From: Kiritimatiellia bacterium
GTDB taxonomy: Bacteria > Verrucomicrobiota > Kiritimatiellia > RFP12 > UBA1067
Direction of reading: 5' to 3'
Length of the DNA stretch: 32,803 bases
Assembly: GCA_017450695.1 (NCBI GenBank)
Contig: JAFSTA010000277.1
Span: 1 to 32,803 of the forward strand
Shown here: piece by piece, positions 14,692 through 23,191 of the stretch
Numbering within the stretch: position 1 is the first letter of the stretch
How the letters are laid out: the number at the start of each line of letters is the position of its first letter
Position numbers and translations under genes: made by a program
Notes under the pieces: generated by a model
Told to the model about the DNA's origin: nothing
What the model saw: the letters and a program-made list of their open reading frames with translations, nothing else
Database searches by the model: none

Positions 14692-16746
14692 TTATCCCCG
14701 CCGTTTCTTCTTCATGCGCGGGTAGGGGGTAGGGCGCTTGGCGTCGCTTGCAGCGGGGGCGGATGGGGCGTCGAGCAGTGCTTTGAGCTGCTTGATTTCG
14801 TCGCGGAGCATGGCCGCGCGCTCGAATTCCAATTCCTGCGCGGCTTCAAGCATTTCCTTCTCCAGGTCCGCGATTGTGCGGTGGATGTCGTACGCCTCGT
14901 GCGACTCGGCGGCGACCATCTTTTCCTCCACCTGGATCGCGTCCAGATCCAGCGCGTCCTTCTCGTTCAGGGAACGTTTCACGCTCTGCGGTGTGATGTG
15001 GTGTTCGAGGTTGAACGCGAGTTGTTTTTCGCGCCGGTGCGCCGTGATCTCGATCATCTGCTTCATCGCGTCCGTCTCGTGGTCGGCATAGAGGATGACG
15101 CGTCCCTTGACATGGCGGGCGGCGCGTCCCGCCGTCTGCATCAGCGAGGTGGTCGATCGCAGGAAGCCCTCCTTGTCTGCGTCCAGCACGGCGACCAGCG
15201 CGACCTCGGGCAGATCCAGCCCTTCGCGCAGCAGGTTGATGCCGATCAGGCAATCGAAGTCCCCCTTGCGCAGACGCGCGAGGATATCGACACGGTCGAA
15301 CGCCTTGATGTCGCTGTGCAGGTATTCCACACGGATTCCCGTTTCGTGGAGATACGCCGTCAGGTCTTCCGCGGAACGCTTTGTCAGGGTCGTGACCAGT
15401 ACCCGCTCCTTCTTTTCGGCGCAGGCGCGGATCTCCTCCATCAGGTCGTCGATCTGGTTTTTGAGCGGACGGACTTCCACCGGCGGATCGAGCAGTCCTG
15501 TCGGGCGGATCACCTGTTCCGTCGTCAGTTCGCTGACTTGTTTCTCGAAGACGCCGGGGGTCGCGCTGGTAAAGACGATGGGACCGACCTTCTCCATAAA
15601 CTCGTCAAAGGTGAGCGGGCGATTGTCCTTTGCCGACGGGAGGCGGAACCCGTTATCCACCAAGGTCGTCTTGCGCGCGCGGTCGCCGTTGAACATGGCG
15701 CGGAGTTGCGGAATGCTCACGTGCGACTCGTCGATGAACGTGACGAAATCATCGGGGAAATAATCCAGCAGACAGGCGGGCGGACTCCCTTCCGGACGCC
15801 CTTCCAGCGGGCGCGAATAGTTCTCGATCCCGTTGCAGTAACCGAGTTGCTGCAGCATTTCGAGGTCGAACTCCGTCCGCTGGCGAAGGCGTTGCGCCTC
15901 CAGCAGTTTGCCCTTGCTCTCGAAGAACGCCAGCCGCTCAGACAATTCCGATTCGATCCGCTGGATGGCGGCGGCCATGCGGTCTTGCGGCATCACGAAA
16001 GGTTTCGCGGGGGAGAAGACAACTTGCTCCATCGTCTTCGAGGTGCGCCCCGTCACCGTTTCGAGACGGCGGATCGAATCCACCTCATCCCCGAAGAACT
16101 CGATCCGGTAGCCGTTGGTCTCATACGCGGGGATCACATCGACCGTATCCCCGCGTACCCGAAAGGTGCCCGGCTTCAGCTCGTAATCGTTGCGGGAGAA
16201 CTGGATTTCGATGAGGCGCTGCAGGAGGGCATCGCGGCCGAACTCCTCGCCCTGCTTCACGATCACCAGCATGTTTCGGAAGTCCTGCGGTTCACCCAGG
16301 CCGTAGATGCACGAGACGCTGGCGACGACAATGACGTCGCGGCGGCTGACCAACGCGTCGATCGCGCCGAGACGGTAGCGTTCGATTTCCTCGTTGATGG
16401 AAGCGTCCTTCTCGATGTAGGTGTCGGTCTGGGGAATGTACGCCTCCGGCTGGTAGTAGTCGTAATAGCTGATGAAGTACTCGACCGCGTTCTCGGGGAA
16501 GAAGGTTTTGAACTCGGCGAAGAGTTGCGCGGCGAGGGTCTTGTTGTGCGAGATGACGAGCGTCGGGCGGTTCACCTGCTGGATCACGTTCGCCATGGTG
16601 AAGGTCTTTCCGGAGCCGGTGACGCCTTCCAGAATCAGCCGGTCTTTCCCCGAACGCAATCCGCCAACCAGGTCGCGAATCGCTTCTGGCTGATCGCCCG
16701 TCGGGCTAAAATCGGATTTCAGCTGGAAAAGGGAATCAGCGGACAT
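14692..16746 (-). CDS. uvrB: Excinuclease ABC subunit B
   Basis: UvrB is the damage-verifying helicase-like subunit of nucleotide excision repair. The 684-residue length is typical. It has the Walker A motif GVTGSGKT (41-48), the damage-probing beta-hairpin region YYDYYQPEAYIPQTDTYIEK (94-113), the DESHVSIPQL Walker B block, helicase motifs including the AGRAAR block, and a C-terminal UVR domain ending with EFERAAMLRDEIKQLKALL that contacts UvrC. The start overlaps the end of lgt by eleven bases, so it is the last gene of the tpiA-lpxK-lgt-uvrB operon. The other uvr genes are not in the window. Confidence 0.96.
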   Translation of the reverse strand: MSADSLFQLKSDFSPTGDQPEAIRDLVGGLRSGKDRLILEGVTGSGKTFTMANVIQQVNRPTLVISHNKTLAAQLFAEFKTFFPENAVEYFISYYDYYQPEAYIPQTDTYIEKDASINEEIERYRLGAIDALVSRRDVIVVASVSCIYGLGEPQDFRNMLVIVKQGEEFGRDALLQRLIEIQFSRNDYELKPGTFRVRGDTVDVIPAYETNGYRIEFFGDEVDSIRRLETVTGRTSKTMEQVVFSPAKPFVMPQDRMAAAIQRIESELSERLAFFESKGKLLEAQRLRQRTEFDLEMLQQLGYCNGIENYSRPLEGRPEGSPPACLLDYFPDDFVTFIDESHVSIPQLRAMFNGDRARKTTLVDNGFRLPSAKDNRPLTFDEFMEKVGPIVFTSATPGVFEKQVSELTTEQVIRPTGLLDPPVEVRPLKNQIDDLMEEIRACAEKKERVLVTTLTKRSAEDLTAYLHETGIRVEYLHSDIKAFDRVDILARLRKGDFDCLIGINLLREGLDLPEVALVAVLDADKEGFLRSTTSLMQTAGRAARHVKGRVILYADHETDAMKQMIEITAHRREKQLAFNLEHHITPQSVKRSLNEKDALDLDAIQVEEKMVAAESHEAYDIHRTIADLEKEMLEAAQELEFERAAMLRDEIKQLKALLDAPSAPAASDAKRPTPYPRMKKKRRG

Positions 16747-17551
16747 ACGGTTCCTGACGCATACGGGAAACGAGGAAAAGGATCACCGCGCCCAACAGGA
16801 AGAGACCGATGCTGATGGCCTGTCCGATCGAGAACGGTCCGACGGGAAGTCTCGGGTCGCCGCGCAGGTATTCCATGAAGAACCGGATCACCGAATAGCC
16901 GCACAGGTACATCCCCGTGAGGACCCCGCGCCTGGCGCAACAGCGCGGATAGAGCGTGAACAGAACCGCGAACAAAAGGAGGTTCGCCGCCGCCTCGATC
17001 AGTTGCGTCGGCAGCACGGGAAGGGAACTGGTGGCCTGCATGGAGAGGAGTCCCGCCTTGACCTGCTCGGCCCAAGCCGGCGAGCGCGCGGGAAAACAGA
17101 CGCCCCAAACCCCATCTGTCCGGAATCCAAAACAGCAACCGTGCAGGAAGCATCCGACACGGCCGAACGCGTGTCCGATCGGAAGGACGGCCAGAAGCAG
17201 GTCCGTGATCCCAAAGACTTTTCGCTTGGTCACGCAAGAGAAAAGGAAGATTACGAGAGCCGCGCCGATGAAACCGCCGTAGAACATCAACCCGCCTTGA
17301 TCCAGTCGGAATACATTCATCGGATATTCTTGGAACTCGACCGTCCAATGTTCCAGCACGTAGGCGATGCGCGCGCCGAGGATGGAGCCGACCATGATCC
17401 AGGTGATCAGCGGGGAAAGGAAATCCGGATCATCCCCGTTCTTTCGGCAGAGGCGACCCGCAAGCGTCCACGCGAGCAGGAAGCCGGTGGCCATGCACAC
17501 GCCGTAGGAATAGATGCTGATGGGACCGATATGAAACAGTTCTGAGATCAT
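16736..17551 (-). CDS. lgt: Prolipoprotein diacylglyceryl transferase
   Basis: Lgt transfers a diacylglyceryl group from phosphatidylglycerol to the lipobox cysteine of prolipoproteins in the inner membrane. The 271-residue protein is hydrophobic with about seven membrane segments. The family signature appears as GHAFGRVGCFLHGCCFG (126-142), containing the essential arginine R131, and the GGLMFYGGFIGA block at 86-97. The histidine of the E. coli HGG motif is tyrosine here, a form I recall from other deep-branching Gram-negatives. It overlaps lpxK by four bases and uvrB by eleven. The lipoprotein at 11627-12124 is one probable substrate. Confidence 0.95.
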   Translation of the reverse strand: MISELFHIGPISIYSYGVCMATGFLLAWTLAGRLCRKNGDDPDFLSPLITWIMVGSILGARIAYVLEHWTVEFQEYPMNVFRLDQGGLMFYGGFIGAALVIFLFSCVTKRKVFGITDLLLAVLPIGHAFGRVGCFLHGCCFGFRTDGVWGVCFPARSPAWAEQVKAGLLSMQATSSLPVLPTQLIEAAANLLLFAVLFTLYPRCCARRGVLTGMYLCGYSVIRFFMEYLRGDPRLPVGPFSIGQAISIGLFLLGAVILFLVSRMRQEPYVR

Positions 17552-18768
17552 GGTTCCGATTCCTGTCGTGATTTCTTGCCGAAGCAGATGTGTTCCACCG
17601 CCTCGTGGAAGTTTTCCGCGCCTTTCAAAATCCGGATATCCACGCGGAGGTAGAAGACGGGGATCGGCGTCGTTTCGAGGCGCGGGAAACGCACGGCGTC
17701 CTTTTCCGTGGTGATCAGCGCCTCCGCGTGAAGATCCGCCGACTTGTTCAGGGCGTCGATGATCTCCTGCGCGGCGTACCGGTGGTGGTCCGCGTAGCGT
17801 TCGCAGTAGATGACGTGGGCGCCCATCGTGCGCAGCGAGTTCTCAAAGCTCTGCGGAACCGCGATACCGGAGAGGGTGGTCACATTGCGGCCCTTCAGCC
17901 AATCCAGGGGCAACTCCTCGCGGGAATAGACATTGCGGAGAAAGCGCGGCTGGTGGCAGCATTCGATGACCTCGGCGCGCGGATTCAACTCCCGCAGTTG
18001 CGTGCGCAACTCCTCCGAGTTCCCGTCCGACTTGGTGATGAAAAGAAAGTCCGCGCGCTTGATGTTCTGGATCGGTTCGCGCAAGACGCCGCGCGGCAGC
18101 AGGTAGGTGTTCCCGAAAGGGTTCTGCTTATCGACCAGCGTGATCTCATGGTGATGCTGCAACTTCAGGTACTGGAAACCGTCATCCAGAATCAGCGTGT
18201 CGCAGTGAAAATGCTTGACCGCGTAACGCCCGCTCTTGACGCGGTTCTTATCGACCAGCACCACGACACCCGGCAGGTTGCTCGCCAGCATGTACGGTTC
18301 GTCGCCGCCCATCTCGCTGTCCAGCAACAGGCGTTTCCCGTCGCTCACGATGCGCGGCGGTTCGATCGTCTCGCGGAACATCCGCTGGTACCAAGGCGCC
18401 TCTTTCTTGCGGTAGCCGCGACTCAAGATCGCCACCTTACGCCCCGACTTTTGCAACTCGCGCGCGAAGATTTCCACGACCGGCGTTTTGCCCGTTCCTC
18501 CCGCCGTGATGTTCCCCACGCTGATGATCTGGCATCCGAGCGGGAAGCGGCGGCAGATGCCGACGCGGTACAGGAATAAGCGTGTCGCCACGACGGCGCG
18601 GAAGAGGTAGGAAAAACATTTGAGCGTGAAGAGAAGCAACCGGACAGGCCACGGATGCCCTTGGTCGGCACCCGGCTGCTGAATAATACGGACGAGGTAA
18701 TGCTCGATCCGCTCGATTCGCCTGACCTTTGCTTTCTTCACGCCCGGTCTCGAACGGGACGGCGGCAA
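17548..18768 (-). CDS. lpxK: Tetraacyldisaccharide 4'-kinase
   Basis: LpxK phosphorylates the 4' position of the lipid A precursor, using ATP at the inner membrane, so the cell should make lipid A. The 406-residue protein has a membrane-associated N-terminus (about 40-68), the P-loop [11 protein letters not shown] (85-95), the downstream SRGY block, DDGFQYLKL with the conserved D-D-G-F-Q-H-like motif, and [10 protein letters not shown] near the end. Its start is not certain: TTG 18768 gives the longest protein and GTG 18741 is an alternative; neither has a strong ribosome binding site, as expected for coupling to tpiA, whose stop is 26 nt upstream. The gene overlaps lgt by four bases. Confidence 0.93.
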   Translation of the reverse strand: MPPSRSRPGVKKAKVRRIERIEHYLVRIIQQPGADQGHPWPVRLLLFTLKCFSYLFRAVVATRLFLYRVGICRRFPLGCQIISVGNITAGGTGKTPVVEIFARELQKSGRKVAILSRGYRKKEAPWYQRMFRETIEPPRIVSDGKRLLLDSEMGGDEPYMLASNLPGVVVLVDKNRVKSGRYAVKHFHCDTLILDDGFQYLKLQHHHEITLVDKQNPFGNTYLLPRGVLREPIQNIKRADFLFITKSDGNSEELRTQLRELNPRAEVIECCHQPRFLRNVYSREELPLDWLKGRNVTTLSGIAVPQSFENSLRTMGAHVIYCERYADHHRYAAQEIIDALNKSADLHAEALITTEKDAVRFPRLETTPIPVFYLRVDIRILKGAENFHEAVEHICFGKKSRQESEP

Positions 18769-18794
18769 CTGGTCCGCCGTCCCGACGACAGTCC

Positions 18795-19550
18795 TTAGAT
18801 GCCGGCCTTGACGATGGCGGCGAAGGAATCGGCCTTGAGCGCGGCGCCGCCGATCAGACCGCCGTCGATATCCGGCTGGTCCATCAACTCCTTCGCGTTC
18901 TCGGGCTTCATGCTGCCGCCGTACTGGATGCGGACGGAGGCGGCCACTTCTGCGTTGGCGATTTCCGCGAGCAGGTTACGGATCAGCGCGTGTACCTCCT
19001 GCGCTTCTTTCGGCGTGGCGGTCTTGCCCGTGCCGATCGCCCAGACCGGCTCGTAGGCGATGACGATCTTCGCCAGTTCCTCCGGGGAGAGGTCCGCGAA
19101 TCCTTGCTTCACCTGCTTCTCAATCACGGCGGGCATCTGCCCGGCCTCGCGCTCCTCCAGCTTCTCGCCGACGCAGACGATCGGTTTCAGTCCGGCCTTC
19201 AACGCGGCCTTCAGGCGTTTGTTGACCGTGTCATCCGTCTCGCCGAAATACTGGCGGCGTTCGCTGTGCCCGATGATGACATACTCGACGCCGAGATCCT
19301 TCAGCATCCCCGCCGAAATCTCACCCGTGAAAGCGCCGGACTCCGCCCAGGCTACATTCTGAGCGCCCAAGGCGACATTCGATCCCTTCACGGCTGCCGC
19401 CGCGTCCTTCAGATCCGTGAACGGCGGGCAAACCACCACTTCCACGCCCTGAACATCCTTCACCTGATCTTTGATTCCGTCAATCAAAGCGGCGGCCTCG
19501 GAGGGCAGCTTGTTCATTTTCCAGTTACCAGCAACAATCTTCGTGCGCAT
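18795..19550 (-). CDS. tpiA: Triosephosphate isomerase
   Basis: TpiA interconverts dihydroxyacetone phosphate and glyceraldehyde 3-phosphate in glycolysis. The 251-residue length is typical. The catalytic residues are visible: N9 and K11 in AGNWKMN, H95 in VIIGHSERR and E167 in AYEPVWAIGTGKTAT (loop 6), with the phosphate-binding GGSMKPENA near the end. The ATG at 19550 is preceded by GAGGAG. It is the first gene of an operon running into lpxK, lgt and uvrB, with a readable promoter upstream. Confidence 0.97.
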   Translation of the reverse strand: MRTKIVAGNWKMNKLPSEAAALIDGIKDQVKDVQGVEVVVCPPFTDLKDAAAAVKGSNVALGAQNVAWAESGAFTGEISAGMLKDLGVEYVIIGHSERRQYFGETDDTVNKRLKAALKAGLKPIVCVGEKLEEREAGQMPAVIEKQVKQGFADLSPEELAKIVIAYEPVWAIGTGKTATPKEAQEVHALIRNLLAEIANAEVAASVRIQYGGSMKPENAKELMDQPDIDGGLIGGAALKADSFAAIVKAGI

Positions 19551-19615
19551 TCTTCGTGTACTCCTCGATTGGCGACGGTCACCGCGACCGTCCCCGTGTT
19601 CAAAAAGAAGAGACT

Positions 19616-19644
19616 ATTATGCCTTCTCACAAGCCGGAAATCAA
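19616..19644 (-). promoter_or_regulatory. Promoter of the tpiA-lpxK-lgt-uvrB operon
   Basis: On the minus strand TTGATT (19644-19639) and CATAAT (19621-19616) are separated by 17 nt, about 65 nt ahead of the tpiA start. Confidence 0.55.
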
Positions 19645-19672
19645 GCTTGATGTGGGGCGGTGGCGTGTTCGG

Positions 19673-19696
19673 TTGTGCGGCATACATGCCGCACAA
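19673..19696 (-). repeat. Hairpin repeat, GCGGCA-N4-TGCCGC family, downstream of the GH78-like gene
   Basis: Arms TTGTGCGGCA and TGCCGCACAA form a perfect 10-bp stem with a four-base loop. It shares 18 identical bases with the copy downstream of uvrB. On the minus strand it is preceded by GGCTCGCGTGTCTTG and by the tandem words at 19711-19763, making a composite element after the stop of the GH78-like gene and before the tpiA promoter. Confidence 0.7.
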
Positions 19697-19710
19697 CAAG
19701 ACACGCGAGC

Positions 19711-19763
19711 CTACCAGCCACCAGCTACCCGCTACCAGCCACTAGCCACTAGCTACCCGCTAC
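19711..19763 (-). repeat. Tandem words related to TAGCGGGTAGCTGGTGGCT
   Basis: On the minus strand, directly after the TGA at 19764, the sequence is a run of short related words such as TAGCGGGTAGC, TAGTGGC and TGGTGGC. The 18-mer AGCCACCAGCTACCCGCT (plus strand, 19716-19733) is identical to 24044-24061, which also follows a minus-strand stop codon. Confidence 0.7.
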
Positions 19764-22172
19764 TCACAGCGAGATGGCTTGTTTGCCGGGATGGAGCGTG
19801 ATGGTTTTGCCTTTCCAGAGGAAGGAACCGTTCAGCCCCTGTGGCAGGATCACGGTACCGTTCACCTGGTCGTCGCGGAAGGTCAGGTCTTGCTCGATCA
19901 GGCCGTTCGGATGCGGTGTCTTCGTCTGGATGTGGCGCAGCCCGCCCGGTTGCGGCGCGATCCGGACCGTGCGGAAGAACGGGGCGGCGGGGCGCACACC
20001 GGCGAAGTTCGCGTGAAGCTGGAAGAGGGGGTGGGAACCCCAGGCGTGGCAGTCGCTACGCGCGTTGCCCGGGGATTCCAGCGGCGTCTTCAGGTCGTCC
20101 TTGACATACCCGCGCCAGAGATCGAAGCGGCTCAGCGTCAGGTCGGTGCGCCCGATTTTCGCGTATGCCTCGAAGAGGTAGTGGCTGAAATAGACGGTAC
20201 ACCGTTCTAGGTCTTTCGCTTCGAGCAGGTTCTTCTTCGTCGATTCCAGACGGTCACCCGAAACGAGATCGAGGAGGATCGCGAGGCTCTGGACGTGTTC
20301 GCTGAATTTGTCTTTCGCCAGGGTGTCGGCGAGCATTCCACGTTTCTCGTCCCAGAATGTGCGCAGGATCTCCGCCGCCACGCGCTTGGCGCGCTTCTCA
20401 TACACGACCGCCATGTCGGGTTCGTCCATCGCCCGCTCGATTTCCGCGGCGTCGCGCAGGGCGTAGAGGTAGAAGAGGTTGTTGATGCAGTTGAGCTTGT
20501 CGCCGTCGGGCGAGATTCCCGTGTTCCAGCTCGTCCAGTCCATGAAGTTCCAGCCGGGCAGGTTCTCCAGCAATCCGTCGGCGTTCTCGTAGAGCCGCGC
20601 GCCTTCCATCGTGTGCTGGAGGCCGGGAATCCGGTGGCGCAGCCAGTCGCGGTTGTTCCGCCACATCGCGTAGTCGTGCAGCATCAACGGCCAGATCAAC
20701 GTGTAGGTCCAGGATTCCTGCGTTCCCCGCGTCGGGAAGTTCATTCCCACGCGCCCGTCCTCGCGGCGCGAGTAGTCGAAGAGGTCGATGTCGTGGCGCA
20801 CCAGACGGTCATCGCCGAAGAGCGCATACTGGATCAGAAGCTGAATGCGCGTGTCACCGGGATACATCTGCTGTTCGTAGTAGGGGCAGTCGAACCCCAT
20901 CTCGTGCGAGCACATCTGCATTCCCCGGCGGCAGATCTTGAGGATGCCGTCCAGCGAGGCGTCGTCGCTGGCGAAGGTCTCTTCGAACGGGGTCGGGTAG
21001 TGGACTTCGTGCAGGGCAATGCCGGCGCAGGTCAACGGCTCGTTCGCCGTTTCGACCAGCAGCCGCACCCAGCGTCCGCACCGCCACCACGAGATGGCGA
21101 AGACATCCTCCTTGCCGTCGCAGGTGATCGAGTCGTATAGCCCCTTGAAATGCTTCCCCGCGAAGGTGTTCCGGTCGCCCTTGATCTCCTTGTCGCCGTA
21201 GAGCGATTCCGCCCAGCCCCACGTGACTTTCGCGCCCGCGCCACCCGAAAGGCGCAGTTCCGGATAGGCGCAGTAATAGTCCTGCAGATCCCACAGGACG
21301 GTCAGCTTGGTGTTGGCGGGAATCGTGACAGGCTTGTTCCCGCGCAACAGCTGTGTCCACTCCGCGCAGGCGGCGTGGGATGCGTCGGCAGCCTGGAACG
21401 TGTAGTTGTCCTGGACGGTCGAAACGGCGGCGCGGATGACGCCGGGGCGGCAGGTCGCCTCCATCTGGTCGGGCAAGGGAGAGGGGAAGAGCATCCACCC
21501 GTTCTTTCTCGCACCGTATTTGTTCACCGTGATCGGGGTGCGCACGACTTTCGGGGCGATGAAATCGGATTGCGGGGGTTCCGCGAAGTACGGAGACGTT
21601 CCCGTCATGTTCATCGACTGCCCGGTTCCGAATGCGATCCGCTTCCATTCGGGCGAGTGTAGCCGTGCCATTTTCCACGGCGCCTTGCCCGTGGTCAACT
21701 GCGCGTCGTAACTTCCCTCGGCCTTGAGGATGAAGCCGCCGAACTCATGCCAGGAGAGCTGGGCGAGAGGGGCGTTGTCACCCGTGCGCGAAACGACGAC
21801 ATCCAGCCGGTGCTCGCCCGCGTCCAGCGTGAGGTCGTAGGTCTGGTAGAGCCACCGGTGGACAGTTCCGCGGTGCGGGCCACGTGCGATCTGCTTACCG
21901 TCGAGACGCAGCACGAAACGTTCATCCGCGCTCAGGTGGATACGGCAGGGGGATCCGTCGCTCGTGAACGACTTGCGGAAAAGCAGGAAGACATTCTCCT
22001 TGGGCAGGTCTTTGTCCCAGAGCCAGGCGGCGCTGTCGATCTCCTGCACCGGACGCACATTCACATTGCCCATCGCATACCGTTCCGGCAGAATGACGCG
22101 CGTAGCGGATGTCGCCGCAAACATCGAGGCGGCGGTCAGGGAAACGAGTGCGGATAACATCAGGTGGTTCAT
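19764..22172 (-). CDS. Secreted alpha-L-rhamnosidase-like (GH78-type) protein
   Basis: The 802-residue protein probably hydrolyses rhamnosides or related sugars outside the cytoplasm. It has a signal peptide (about 1-20, ending MFAATSA), N-terminal beta-sandwich carbohydrate-binding regions and a C-terminal six-hairpin toroid catalytic domain. The block DCPYYEQQMYPGDTR (428-442) carries the aspartate/glutamate pattern D428, E433, D440 expected of the GH78 site, and RSDCHAWGSHP near 704-714 is typical of one GH78-like clade. The classical second catalytic glutamate region is not obvious, so activity may differ. ATG 22172 is chosen by its AAAGGAA site and signal peptide; the open frame runs far upstream but there only shadows nadA. 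It follows nadA by 23 nt and may be co-transcribed. Confidence 0.8.
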   Translation of the reverse strand: MNHLMLSALVSLTAASMFAATSATRVILPERYAMGNVNVRPVQEIDSAAWLWDKDLPKENVFLLFRKSFTSDGSPCRIHLSADERFVLRLDGKQIARGPHRGTVHRWLYQTYDLTLDAGEHRLDVVVSRTGDNAPLAQLSWHEFGGFILKAEGSYDAQLTTGKAPWKMARLHSPEWKRIAFGTGQSMNMTGTSPYFAEPPQSDFIAPKVVRTPITVNKYGARKNGWMLFPSPLPDQMEATCRPGVIRAAVSTVQDNYTFQAADASHAACAEWTQLLRGNKPVTIPANTKLTVLWDLQDYYCAYPELRLSGGAGAKVTWGWAESLYGDKEIKGDRNTFAGKHFKGLYDSITCDGKEDVFAISWWRCGRWVRLLVETANEPLTCAGIALHEVHYPTPFEETFASDDASLDGILKICRRGMQMCSHEMGFDCPYYEQQMYPGDTRIQLLIQYALFGDDRLVRHDIDLFDYSRREDGRVGMNFPTRGTQESWTYTLIWPLMLHDYAMWRNNRDWLRHRIPGLQHTMEGARLYENADGLLENLPGWNFMDWTSWNTGISPDGDKLNCINNLFYLYALRDAAEIERAMDEPDMAVVYEKRAKRVAAEILRTFWDEKRGMLADTLAKDKFSEHVQSLAILLDLVSGDRLESTKKNLLEAKDLERCTVYFSHYLFEAYAKIGRTDLTLSRFDLWRGYVKDDLKTPLESPGNARSDCHAWGSHPLFQLHANFAGVRPAAPFFRTVRIAPQPGGLRHIQTKTPHPNGLIEQDLTFRDDQVNGTVILPQGLNGSFLWKGKTITLHPGKQAISL

Positions 22173-22195
22173 AATCAGTTCCTTTCGTTGAGAGG

Positions 22196-23098
22196 TTAGC
22201 GGATGGCCAGCATGGCTTCGACGGCGCGGCGCGCACGGGAGGCGACCGGCTCTTCGACCCGGACTGGCGTTTGCAGGTCGCGCAGCGACCACAGCACCTT
22301 TTCCAGCGTGGTTTTCTTCATGTTCGGGCAGATCGCGTTTTCCTGCAGGACGAAGAACTCCTTGCCGGGATTCTCCTGACGCAGTCGGTAGAGGATCCCG
22401 AGTTCCGTACCGACGATGAACTGTTTCGTGGCCGATTCCTTCGCGTAGCGGCACATCCCGCCCGTGGAGAGTACCTGGTCGGCGGCGTCGCGGATCGGTT
22501 GGGCGCATTCGGGATGCACCAGGACCTCCGCGCCCGGATGTTCGGCTCGCGCCTTTTCGATGGCCGCCGTCGTCAACTTCGCGTGCGTGGGGCAGTAACC
22601 CGGCCAGAGAATGAACTTGCGGCCGAGATGATCCGCCGTGAATCCGCCGAGATGCTGGTCGGGAACGAAGATGATCTCCGTTTCGGGCGGGAGCGAGCGG
22701 GCAACCTTGTCGGCGTTCGCGGAAGTTACGCAGAGGTCGCTTTCCGCCTTCACTTCGGCGGTGCTGTTGACATAGCAGAGGACCTTCGCACCGGGATGTT
22801 GCGCCTTGAGCGCCCGAAGCTGTTCGCCGGTGATCATGTCGGCCATCGGGCAACCCGCCTGGGGATCGGGGATCAGGACGGTCTTGTCCGGGTTCAGGAT
22901 CGCCGCCGTCTCCGCCATGAAATACACGCCGCAAAAGACGATGACGCGCCTGTCGATCTCGGTTGCCCGGCGCGCCAGTTCGAGCGAGTCGCCCGTGAAA
23001 TCAGCGATCGCCTGCACCTCGGCAAGCTGGTAATTGTGCGCGAGGATAATCGCGTCGCGTTCTTCCTTTAGCTTTCGGATCTCTTCCTGCAGTGTCAT
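22196..23098 (-). CDS. nadA: Quinolinate synthase
   Basis: NadA condenses iminoaspartate with dihydroxyacetone phosphate to quinolinate in de novo NAD synthesis, using a [4Fe-4S] cluster. The three cluster cysteines expected of the family are C83 (PQAGCPMADM), C169 (WPGYCPTH) and C257 (ENAICPNM). The substrate-binding HNYQ (21-24) and VHPEC (195-199) blocks are also present. The length of 300 residues is typical of the short form. AAGGAG lies eight bases before the ATG. nadB and nadC are not adjacent. The next gene downstream is the secreted GH78-like protein, with no evident metabolic link. Confidence 0.96.
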   Translation of the reverse strand: MTLQEEIRKLKEERDAIILAHNYQLAEVQAIADFTGDSLELARRATEIDRRVIVFCGVYFMAETAAILNPDKTVLIPDPQAGCPMADMITGEQLRALKAQHPGAKVLCYVNSTAEVKAESDLCVTSANADKVARSLPPETEIIFVPDQHLGGFTADHLGRKFILWPGYCPTHAKLTTAAIEKARAEHPGAEVLVHPECAQPIRDAADQVLSTGGMCRYAKESATKQFIVGTELGILYRLRQENPGKEFFVLQENAICPNMKKTTLEKVLWSLRDLQTPVRVEEPVASRARRAVEAMLAIR

Positions 23099-23121
23099 GG
23101 TTTTCTCCTTTCGGAAAAAAT

Positions 23122-23150
23122 ATCATAGCAGAAAAATCGGATTGTGAACA
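23122..23150 (-). promoter_or_regulatory. nadA: Promoter of nadA
   Basis: On the minus strand TGTTCA (23150-23145) and TATGAT (23127-23122) are separated by 17 nt. The -35 hexamer overlaps that of the divergent membrane-protein promoter (23142-23147). Confidence 0.5.
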
Positions 23151-23170
23151 GTCCAAGATTGGGGTATGAT
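23142..23170 (+). promoter_or_regulatory. Promoter of the membrane-protein gene
   Basis: TTGTGA (23142-23147) and TATGAT (23165-23170) are separated by 17 nt; GGAGG and the ATG follow within 30 nt. The -35 element is shared with the divergent nadA promoter. Confidence 0.6.
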
Positions 23171-23191
23171 AAGCGCGTTTGGAGGTTGACG

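Noticed and set aside
14602-16815. A long open frame on the plus strand opposite uvrB
   Set aside because: It is the antisense shadow of uvrB in GC-rich DNA, arginine/leucine-rich, without ribosome binding site or family match.
22173-22934. N-terminal extension of the GH78-like frame over nadA
   Set aside because: The extension is out-of-frame reading of nadA; a signal peptide and ribosome binding site mark the start at 22172.
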